21,173 nt of DNA from an uncultured Asticcacaulis sp. (GTDB lineage Bacteria > Pseudomonadota > Alphaproteobacteria > Caulobacterales > Caulobacteraceae), in assembly GCA_946482045.1 (NCBI GenBank), contig CAMLPZ010000036.1:1-21173 (forward strand), read 5' to 3'. The notes beneath the pieces were generated by a model. The model made no database searches, was not told the origin of the DNA, and saw only the letters and a list, made by a program, of their open reading frames with translations. Shown here one piece after another: positions 6,659-13,153 of this stretch (positions within the stretch are counted from its first letter, which is position 1; each line of letters opens with the position of its first letter). The translations under genes were made by a program, and so were the position numbers.

Positions 6659-7867
6659 ATGAATGCGCCATCTGTCCAAAGTTCCACCGCGCCGGCTCGC
6701 AGTCCTCTCTCTCAGGCCGATATCCAGCGTCTCGTCAAAGGCGAGAATGCAGATGACCGCGCTGTGGCGACACACAAGATCTGTCGAGTCATGGAGCGCG
6801 CCGAGCTGACCGAAGGCGATCGCGCCGCGGCGCAGGAAATTATCCGCATGATGGCGCAGGACGCCGCCGAGTTGGTGCGACGCGCCCTGGCGGTGACGCT
6901 GCGCACCTCGGAGCTGGTGCCGCACGACGTCGCCATGACGCTTGCCCAGGACGTGGCCAGCGTCGCTGTGCCCATGCTAAGCCATTCGCCTCTGTTCACT
7001 GACAAGGATCTGAGCGAGATTATCCGCAGCGGCGGCGCCACGCGCCAGATCGCCATAGCCAAGCGCGACACGCTGTCGGAAACCGTAACGGCGGCGCTGG
7101 CGGACAGCGCGATCGAAGAGGCCGTAGTTATAGCCTGCGCCAACGACAATGCGCGCTTTTCAGAAAACAGCATGGGCAAGGTCGTAGACCGTTTCGGCGA
7201 GTCCGAGGTTCTGCACAGCGTCCTGATTAACCGCGCCACCCTGCCGGTGGCGATCAGCGAGCGTCTGGTGCACATGGTTAGCGCCGCCATGCGCGAACAT
7301 CTGATCACGCGTCATGCCATCAAGCCGGAAACGGCGATGGAACTGGTCAATGCGGCGCAGGAGCGCGCGACCCTTGACATGGCCGATGCCTCAGGTGTCA
7401 GCCGCGACCCGTCGGAACTGGTCAAGCACCTGTCGGCCAAGGGCCGGCTCACGCCATCCCTGATGCTGCGCGCCCTGGCGCGCGGCCACATGCCGTTCTT
7501 TGAACACGCCCTGGCTGAGTTGTCCGGCGTGTCGCACGACCGGACGTGTCTGATGGTGCACGACGCCGGATCGCTGGGGCTGCGTGCCATCTATGACAGG
7601 GCCGGGATGCCGGCGCGTCTGTTCCAGACCTTCCGTATGGCTGTCGATACCTGGCGCACGCTTCACGACGAAGCCGGCCACCTGGATGCGATCAGCTTCC
7701 AGGAGCGTCTGATCGAGCGCTTCCTGACACAGGTGCCGTTCGCGCCGCGCGAAGACCTGGTCTATCTCTATGAGCGGCTCGACCGCGATTCCAAGGGGCG
7801 GAAGTGGGGTACGCAAACGCCGGAACAGGCTTCGGGGAGGGAAGCCGTGCTGAGCAGGGCAGCCTGA
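6659..7867 (+). CDS. DUF2336 domain protein
   Basis: This is a soluble, mostly alpha-helical protein of 402 residues. GAAGGA at 6646-6651 lies 7 bases before the ATG and fixes the start. The core (~45-330) is built of short helical repeats of the HEAT type, for example RRALAVTLRTSELVPHDVAMTLAQD, RQIAIAKRDTLSETVTAAL and LHSVLINRATLPVAISERLV. This matches the alphaproteobacterial DUF2336 family, whose biochemical function is not established. No membrane segment or catalytic motif is seen. It is divergent from the degenerate kinase and followed by a bidirectional terminator. A second helical-repeat protein of similar type lies at 9675-10538. I would guess a scaffold or partner in signalling, but that is inference only. 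Confidence 0.8.
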   Translation: MNAPSVQSSTAPARSPLSQADIQRLVKGENADDRAVATHKICRVMERAELTEGDRAAAQEIIRMMAQDAAELVRRALAVTLRTSELVPHDVAMTLAQDVASVAVPMLSHSPLFTDKDLSEIIRSGGATRQIAIAKRDTLSETVTAALADSAIEEAVVIACANDNARFSENSMGKVVDRFGESEVLHSVLINRATLPVAISERLVHMVSAAMREHLITRHAIKPETAMELVNAAQERATLDMADASGVSRDPSELVKHLSAKGRLTPSLMLRALARGHMPFFEHALAELSGVSHDRTCLMVHDAGSLGLRAIYDRAGMPARLFQTFRMAVDTWRTLHDEAGHLDAISFQERLIERFLTQVPFAPREDLVYLYERLDRDSKGRKWGTQTPEQASGREAVLSRAA

Positions 7868-7888
7868 CAGACGGTGTCGAGCAATAAA

Positions 7889-7920
7889 AAAAGCCGCTGG
7901 GAAAACCGGCGGCTTTTCTT
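7889..7920. terminator. Bidirectional intrinsic terminator
   Basis: A 12-bp stem (7889-7900 with 7906-7917, one G:T pair) has loop GAAAA, A-rich sequence on one side and T-rich on the other. It lies between the convergent DUF2336 and HPt genes and can serve both. Confidence 0.88.
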
Positions 7921-7937
7921 GTGAATGATGAAAGGCG

Positions 7938-8438
7938 CTACGTGTTGCGGCCGATCGAGTCGAGGTGCTCCTTGACCCGCGCTTCCAGCGTTTCAGCCAG
8001 GATCTTGCCCATCGGATGATTGTCGGCCTTTATCTGGTCGCGGACGATGGCGCGGATGGTGTCGAGATGCGCGTCAACCAGCTTGCGCGGCGCCAGCTTG
8101 CGTTTGTCCTCTTCGTCCAGCATCTTGCACAGCGAACCGGCGATGCGGGTAATAAACGGATAGCCGTAGGTGGTGCCCAGGCCCTTGAGGTCATGCGCCC
8201 GGTAGAACAGCTGCTCGCTGTGCGCGTCGGTGTAGCCTTCGGTCTTGATCAGGTTCTGTACGTCTTCCAGCTTGCGGATTTCGTCCATCAGCCAGTCGTC
8301 GAACTGTTCCGACAGGTCGGCCAGCGCGGCCTCTGCCTTGGCAATGGCTTCAGCGTCGAGGGCGCCCAGGCGGCCGCCAACCTTGGCGCGCAGCGTGTTG
8401 GGGACCTGGATGATCTGGGCTTTTTCCGGCATTGGCAT
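7938..8438 (-). CDS. Stand-alone HPt (histidine phosphotransfer) domain protein
   Basis: The protein has 166 residues, is soluble and almost entirely helical. The HPt motif is at residues 80-92, RAHDLKGLGTTYG, with His82 as the expected phosphate carrier and the conserved K and G after it. HPt proteins relay phosphoryl groups from a hybrid kinase receiver to a response regulator. The start at 8438 has AAAGG about 10 bases upstream; a second ATG lies two codons in. Its obvious neighbour, the hybrid kinase at 4748-6490, has no phosphorylatable His or Asp, so the real donor is probably encoded elsewhere. It could form a minus-strand unit with nadK (108-bp gap), though an inverted repeat in the gap suggests separate control. 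I cannot assign it to a named relay. Confidence 0.85.
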   Translation of the reverse strand: MPMPEKAQIIQVPNTLRAKVGGRLGALDAEAIAKAEAALADLSEQFDDWLMDEIRKLEDVQNLIKTEGYTDAHSEQLFYRAHDLKGLGTTYGYPFITRIAGSLCKMLDEEDKRKLAPRKLVDAHLDTIRAIVRDQIKADNHPMGKILAETLEARVKEHLDSIGRNT

Positions 8439-8477
8439 GGCACTGTGACCTTTGGACGCTTATCTTTGTCGGTCGAC

Positions 8478-8498
8478 CTTAAACTGGCCGGGTTTAAG
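8478..8498. promoter_or_regulatory. Inverted repeat upstream of the HPt gene
   Basis: CTTAAAC (8478-8484) and GTTTAAG (8492-8498) form a perfect 7-bp dyad with a 7-base spacer, 40-60 bases before the HPt start and 49 bases after the nadK stop. There is no T-tract, so an operator is at least as likely as a terminator. Confidence 0.35.
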
Positions 8499-8546
8499 AA
8501 GAGCTAATAGTTAGCGAAAAATTGTGCATCCGCTGTATCCAAAGCT

Positions 8547-9305
8547 TTACGAGGCGAACTGTTCCGCCATAACGCGTTCGTCATAGCCGTTGCCGGCGTC
8601 GAACAGCAGGGTGGCCTTGAGATTGTCGGCTTCGGCGATGTTGACGGACACGACATTACGGACTTCGAATGTGTCGGCGGTAGCGCTGATCGGACGCTTG
8701 TCGACCTCCAACGCCTCAAAGCGGACCTGGGCGGTGTGCGGCAGGATGGCGCCGCGCCAGCGCCTGGGGCGGAATGCGCTGATCGGCGTCAGCGCCAGCG
8801 CCTTGGCGGTCAGTGGAATGATCGGGCCATGGGCCGACAGGTTGTAAGCCGTCGATCCCGCGGGGGTGGCGACCATGGCGCCGTCGCAGATCAGTTCATC
8901 GAGCCGGACCGTGCCATCAATGAAGATGCGCAGCTTGGCCCCCTGGTGGGTCTGGCGCAGGATCGAGACTTCATTGAAGGCAAGGGACTGGTGTTCGCGG
9001 CCGTCGCGGTCGCGCGCCGTCATGCTCAGGGGGCTGATCAGGGTGCTTTCGCTCTTGAGTATGCGCTCGACCAGAGCGTCTTCGGAGTAGTCGTTGAGCA
9101 GGAAGCCGACGCTGCCGCGATTCATACCGAAGATCGGGATCTGTTCACGCAGATAGCGGTGAACGGTCTGCAGCAGGAAGCCGTCACCGCCGAGCGCCAC
9201 GACGACATCGGGCTTTGCGGCCGAACCATAGAGCGCCTTTAGCCGGGCGCAGGCGGCCTGGGCTTCGGGACGTTCGGAGGCGGCGAAGTCGAGACGAAGG
9301 GACAT
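8547..9305 (-). CDS. nadK: NAD kinase
   Basis: This ATP-NAD kinase makes NADP from NAD and is the usual sole source of NADP in bacteria. From ATG 9305 the protein has 252 residues. It shows GGDG in VVALGGDGFLLQ (39-42), FGMNRGSVGFLL, the Asn-Glu motif in LAFNEVSI (110-112), and CDGAMVATPAGSTAYNLSAHGP. Length and motifs are normal for the short bacterial form. The start is ambiguous: the frame stays open to ATGs at 9332 and 9347, which lie inside the terminal repeat of a MITE-like insertion and would add 9 or 14 residues. I choose 9305 because the product then begins directly with the family's first beta strand (LRLDFAAS). None of the three starts has a good Shine-Dalgarno. Confidence 0.93.
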   Translation of the reverse strand: MSLRLDFAASERPEAQAACARLKALYGSAAKPDVVVALGGDGFLLQTVHRYLREQIPIFGMNRGSVGFLLNDYSEDALVERILKSESTLISPLSMTARDRDGREHQSLAFNEVSILRQTHQGAKLRIFIDGTVRLDELICDGAMVATPAGSTAYNLSAHGPIIPLTAKALALTPISAFRPRRWRGAILPHTAQVRFEALEVDKRPISATADTFEVRNVVSVNIAEADNLKATLLFDAGNGYDERVMAEQFAS

Positions 9306-9316
9306 GACGCAAGGTC

Positions 9317-9583
9317 TAGGTCGTAAACTCATAAATATATCCGCCATGGCGGCGGAAATGGCGAAATAATGCCAGGAGATGGGCGCCGGCCGTAGTCAAC
9401 CTACGGCCAAGCGCGTCGACGCCGCAGGATGAGGCCATTTCGCCGTCGGAACGATGCCGTCCATTTGCACGGACTACGGCGTCGAAAAATCTCGAAAATG
9501 TAAGCATTTCCTTCGCTTTTTCTCCTGGTATCCGCACAAATGCCCTGGCACCATGACGGATATATTTGTGAGTTTACGACCTA
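9317..9583. mobile_element. MITE-like element with 33-bp terminal inverted repeats
   Basis: The sequence at 9317-9349 and the reverse complement of 9551-9583 are identical at 31 of 33 positions; both begin TAGGTCGTAAACTCA. A further CCAGGAGA lies at the same internal offset in both arms (9372-9379 and, inverted, 9520-9527). Both ends carry TA (9317-9318 and 9582-9583), which fits a TA target duplication as made by IS630/Tc1-type transposases. No transposase gene is inside. The interior holds a hairpin GGCCGTAG-TCAAC-CTACGGCC (9388-9408) and the palindrome GCGTCGACGC (9413-9422). This fills most of the 369-bp gap between nadK and the DUF2336-like gene. Confidence 0.65.
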
Positions 9584-9674
9584 ACCCGGTTTGTCCAGAA
9601 AAGTCTAAGGAAAATCAGCGCAGGCGATGTGCCGGTAAGTGCTCGTGGTTTTCGTCGTGCCACGCGGTTCAGGC

Positions 9675-10538
9675 TTAGGCGAGCAGCTTCTGCCGCGCTT
9701 CGATCGCGCTCAGGCTGAAGATCGACAGGATCAATGGCCTATGCGCCGCATTGCAGTCAGCGTCGCCCGGGTGCGCGGCCTGCCAGTGCGGCAGCAGGTT
9801 CAGGAAGATGGCCCGGTCGAGACCCAGAGCGCAGCACAGGAGCGCCAGCGGAGCTGCCGACGGGCCCGCCATGGCGCGCTGAAGCTGCGTGGCTTCACAA
9901 TCGAGCCGGCGGGCGCTTTCGAGCAGGAACCGGTCCGGCCGGCCGGCGCGCAAGGTTCGGACCAGCTTCAGATTGTCGTTGCTCAGGCCGTAGCCCGCAA
10001 TGGCGCGACGGCTCGGGCGCGACAGGGCAGGGTGACGCAACAAGGCGGTGCGCAGGCGTGGACGCTCATGGGCCAGACGGGCCAGAGCGGCCTGGTCGTC
10101 GTCATCGAAGCGCACCGCGTGGTTTTCGGCCAGGGCCACCAGTACGGCGTCGCTGTTCGAGCGGATCAGGGCCTTGACGACACGGACGTCGAGGTCGGGG
10201 CGGCGGGCCACCAACAGGTGATGTGGTTCACTGGTGGTGGCGATGAGGGCCAGCAGGGCAGGGGTGTCCAGCGACGATAGCTGGCCGCCGATCAGGGGGG
10301 CGGCCAGGTCGACCGGCATCTGGCATAGTTGAACTACGAGGTCCTGCAGCGACTGGATGGGAGGGCGTCGTTCATCGGCGCGTTCCACTGGCCGCGCCTG
10401 GCTGTGCGCCAGCCAGACATAGTTGGGCGGGGCGTGGAAGTCGCGGGTCTGAACCGGCAGGCGCGCGACGGTCAGGGGAGGAAGCGTTCGAGGCGCTGTA
10501 TCGGCGGACTGAGAAGCGGCAAGGGTATGCGTGCGCAC
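9675..10538 (-). CDS. DUF2336-like helical-repeat protein
   Basis: The protein has 287 residues from a GTG start at 10538; no clear Shine-Dalgarno is seen and no better start is in frame. The first ~60 residues are low-complexity and basic. The rest consists of helical repeats with the same flavour as the DUF2336 protein at 6659-7867: LLALIATTSEPHHLLVARR, DVRVVKALIRSNSDAVLVALAEN and LRTALLRHPALSRPSRRAIAG. I read it as a shorter, diverged DUF2336/HEAT-like relative, with moderate confidence. It has no membrane segment and no catalytic motif. It precedes nadK on the same strand; the MITE between them may have altered co-transcription. It is divergent from the EAL-like gene across a 202-bp spacer. 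Confidence 0.6.
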   Translation of the reverse strand: MRTHTLAASQSADTAPRTLPPLTVARLPVQTRDFHAPPNYVWLAHSQARPVERADERRPPIQSLQDLVVQLCQMPVDLAAPLIGGQLSSLDTPALLALIATTSEPHHLLVARRPDLDVRVVKALIRSNSDAVLVALAENHAVRFDDDDQAALARLAHERPRLRTALLRHPALSRPSRRAIAGYGLSNDNLKLVRTLRAGRPDRFLLESARRLDCEATQLQRAMAGPSAAPLALLCCALGLDRAIFLNLLPHWQAAHPGDADCNAAHRPLILSIFSLSAIEARQKLLA

Positions 10539-10685
10539 GGTGTGTCTAACCCGACAGGCGGAAATATCTTTAATGGAATCTGACAGGTCATGGTGAACAC
10601 TTGCTTAATATCTTGCGATAGCCGGGTTTTGTACTCGGTCTCACAGTTTTTCAGATTTTTGACGCGCATGTTAATCTTGTTTCAA

Positions 10686-10734
10686 TTGACGCGTCCTAAA
10701 GTGGAAAATTGTTGTTAGTAGTCCCCCTCAAGGG
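10686..10734 (+). promoter_or_regulatory. Candidate promoter and RBS of the EAL-like gene
   Basis: TTGACG at 10686-10691 resembles a sigma-70 -35 box. A poor -10 (TTGTTG, 10709-10714) follows after 17 bases. AAGGG at 10730-10734 sits 6 bases before ATG 10741. The RBS is credible; the promoter is only suggestive. Confidence 0.3.
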
Positions 10735-10740
10735 CGTTGC

Positions 10741-12123
10741 ATGTCAGATACTGATCCAGCTGTTCCCGCAGACCTGGCCGCACTGGCGTCCGGCACCGAA
10801 AAGCTGCCGCTGGTACGTGAGGACGCGGTGGTCATTGTCGAACGCCTGCGTGAAACCAAGGTGGATATTACAGGCCGGGCTTTCCTGCTGAAGCTCGACA
10901 CGCTCATCGTGCGCCTTGGCGCCAAGTGGGAAGTTAAGGCCGAATTCGTATTCGAGCACCTCAAGACGACCTTCGAGCGCCAGTTCGAGGAGCCTAACTG
11001 GTGCATCAAGATCAATGACGACGCCTGGATGGCATTGTTGCCGGCCGTAGGTTCGCGCAAGGGCGCCCTGGCCGTGGCCGACCTGTGGCGTGATTTGTGC
11101 GGCTTCTTCGTCGGTGACATGTCTTCGCTCGAAGTGCCGGTCTACGAGGTTCATGTCGAGGACGTGGACGCCTTCATGCTGAAGAAGATCGACCTTAATA
11201 CCTGGTTTGGTCCAGGCGAGGCCGATCAGGGCCCGATCAAGGCCCGCGGCGGACACTTCAATTCCGAAGCCGCCGGTGACGCGGCCAATGGTGGCGGCGC
11301 CCAGGGACAGGCCCCCAACCGACCGGTTATCGTAGCGGCGACGGTGACCTATGGTGGCCGCAATCTCAAGGTCGCCAGCGCCATCGAACCCCTGTTCGAG
11401 ATGAAAAAGATGGTCATGATCGGCCACCGCCTCGAAGCCATGGTGATGGAAAATCTCGACAACACCCTGCTCGACCGAAAGGCGTTGGCCAATCTCGACT
11501 GGAACCTGCGCGAACACGTCGATCTGACCAATATCGACCAGGGCCTCAAGCTGCTCAGGTTGAAAACGGCCGAACAGCGCAAGATGATGATGGTGGTGCC
11601 GGCGGCGTTTTCGACCTTTGCGTCCGCCCGGGCGCGCCAAAAGATTACAGCCGAAGTGTCACGTGCGGCGGCGGAGATGGGGCTCAAGGTCCTGTTCGAA
11701 GTGCGTGGCCTGGATGGCGTTCCGCCGCACCGCGTGCTTGAAATCGTGTCGCTGATTAAACCTTTCTGTATGACCGTGGTCGGCTCAGTCAGTCCGGACC
11801 GTAAGGTTATCTCGGCACTCAACAAGTGCGGCCTGTCGGGCGTCTGCATCGAATATGATGGCGTCAAACGCGACGAGGATGCCTTGAAGGACTATCTGGG
11901 GGCGCTTAGCGCCGCCGCCAAGGCTTCGGCTGGAGCGTGCATGGTCCAGGGCTTCGACAATTACCGCCAGATGGCAGTCGCCCGCCTGGCGGGCGTCACC
12001 CATGCCAGCATGAAGACCGCCGCGCTGATGTCGCCGAGGGCAGCCGCCCATGTCGCCAGGTCGGCGGCGGATGCGCTGCGCGACAGCGGCGTATCGCTGA
12101 ACGCCGCGCTGCCTGAGTCTTAG
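10741..12123 (+). CDS. Protein with a degenerate EAL-like domain
   Basis: The protein has 460 residues and is soluble. The N-terminal part (~20-155) is a helical/mixed region I do not recognise. A linker rich in Gly, Ala and Asn (~160-192) follows. From ~195 the pattern follows an EAL phosphodiesterase: IEPLFEMKKMVMIGHRLEAMV (213-235, where EA-V stands at the EAL signature), FEVRG (319-323, at the ExTE site), a strand at 343-350 where the catalytic DD should be but reads VVGSV, and a late MVQGFDNYRQMAVARLAGVTHAS that mirrors the family's EGVET..QL..L..LG segment. The key metal-binding residues are mostly missing, so c-di-GMP hydrolysis is unlikely; binding or scaffolding is possible. The fold call rests on motif spacing only. 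AAGGG precedes the start by 6 bases. Confidence 0.55.
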   Translation: MSDTDPAVPADLAALASGTEKLPLVREDAVVIVERLRETKVDITGRAFLLKLDTLIVRLGAKWEVKAEFVFEHLKTTFERQFEEPNWCIKINDDAWMALLPAVGSRKGALAVADLWRDLCGFFVGDMSSLEVPVYEVHVEDVDAFMLKKIDLNTWFGPGEADQGPIKARGGHFNSEAAGDAANGGGAQGQAPNRPVIVAATVTYGGRNLKVASAIEPLFEMKKMVMIGHRLEAMVMENLDNTLLDRKALANLDWNLREHVDLTNIDQGLKLLRLKTAEQRKMMMVVPAAFSTFASARARQKITAEVSRAAAEMGLKVLFEVRGLDGVPPHRVLEIVSLIKPFCMTVVGSVSPDRKVISALNKCGLSGVCIEYDGVKRDEDALKDYLGALSAAAKASAGACMVQGFDNYRQMAVARLAGVTHASMKTAALMSPRAAAHVARSAADALRDSGVSLNAALPES

Positions 12124-12126
12124 CGT

Positions 12127-12975
12127 TTAGACACCGAACGTATCGCACGCAGAGGGATTGCCGGTGTCATAGCCGGTCTTGAACCACTTCATGCGGTCGG
12201 CAGAGCTGCCGTGCGTGAAGCTGTCTGGCACCACCATGCCCTGCCCGCGTTTTTGCAGCGTGTCGTCTCCGACCGCGGCAGCGGCCCGCAGCCCTTCTTC
12301 GACATCGCCTTCCTCCAGCCAGTTCAGCCTGGTGTTCGACTGTTTGGCCCATACCCCGGCATAGCAGTCGGCCTGAAGCTCAAGTCGCACAGACAGCACA
12401 TTACCTTCGCGCTCGCTGAGGCGTTGCTGCGCTGACTGGACCTTTTCGCTGATGCCCAGCACGTTCTGGACGTGGTGGCCGGCTTCGTGGGCAATGACAT
12501 AGGCCATGGCGAAATCCCCGCCTGCGCCGAGATCTTTCTCAAGCGTGTGGATGAAATTCAGGTCAATATAGATTATGTCATCGGCCGGGCAGTAAAACGG
12601 CCCCATGGCCGATTGGCCCATGCCGCAGCCGGTCTGCGTGCCGCCGGTGTACACGGCGATCTGCGACGGCCGGTAGGCCTGACCGCGCGCCTGGAACAGC
12701 GGTTTCCAGGTGTCGATGGTCGACTGGTGCACGACATCGGTGAACTGACAGGCCGTGTCGCCTTCGGGACAGGCTGACGCCTCGACGGCGCCGCCTCCGG
12801 TCACGGCTTGCGTGCCCGAAGCCGCATCCATAACGGTCCGGGGATCGATGCCGAATACAAAATAGCCGATCAGGGCGACAATTATGACAACGACCCCGCC
12901 GCCACCGGCCACGCCGCCGACGCCCAAACCGCGACGATCCTGTACGCCGCCGCTGCGGCCTAATTCCCACTTCAT
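12127..12975 (-). CDS. YpfJ-type neutral zinc metallopeptidase
   Basis: From ATG 12975 the protein has 282 residues. This start has AGGAG 6 bases upstream and gives the family's usual opening MKWE.GR...V.DRRG. In-frame TTG 13005 and ATG 12993 are alternatives. A glycine-rich stretch leads to one membrane anchor (~24-42), and the rest faces the periplasm. The zinc motif HEAGH is at residues 163-167 in YVIAHEAGHHVQNVLG. The third ligand is probably the Glu in LELQADCYAGVWA. SADRMKWFKTGYDTG near the end is typical of the family (COG2321, Pfam Zn_peptidase_2). Several Cys residues (70, 76, 117, 129 and others) may form disulfides. The physiological substrate is unknown. It converges on the EAL-like gene with only a 3-bp gap. 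Confidence 0.9.
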   Translation of the reverse strand: MKWELGRSGGVQDRRGLGVGGVAGGGGVVVIIVALIGYFVFGIDPRTVMDAASGTQAVTGGGAVEASACPEGDTACQFTDVVHQSTIDTWKPLFQARGQAYRPSQIAVYTGGTQTGCGMGQSAMGPFYCPADDIIYIDLNFIHTLEKDLGAGGDFAMAYVIAHEAGHHVQNVLGISEKVQSAQQRLSEREGNVLSVRLELQADCYAGVWAKQSNTRLNWLEEGDVEEGLRAAAAVGDDTLQKRGQGMVVPDSFTHGSSADRMKWFKTGYDTGNPSACDTFGV

Positions 12976-13117
12976 CCCGAGCTCCTGATCCATGACGCTC
13001 CCCAAAGCGCAGGGTAGGGGGAATTAACCCTTTGTTCAAGACGGCGCTTGATGTGGAAATGTCGTCAAAAATGAAACCTTTCCGTTTGTTAATTATTGTT
13101 CACAAATGGCCTGTGAT

Positions 13118-13134
13118 ACGCCTGAGGCGTTTTT
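13118..13134 (+). terminator. Short terminator-like hairpin in the M1 peptidase leader
   Basis: ACGCC-TGA-GGCGT is followed at once by TTTT, 20 bases before ATG 13154. The stem is only 5 bp, so this may be a weak attenuator or chance. Its presence argues against translation starting at the upstream ATG 13106. Confidence 0.3.
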
Positions 13135-13153
13135 GGTTTCTTTGGATATCTTC

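Noticed and set aside
9454..9678. 74-codon plus-strand frame across the right arm of the MITE-like element
   Set aside because: The part resembling the NadK extension is explained by the inverted repeat itself; the rest has no protein features and no RBS.
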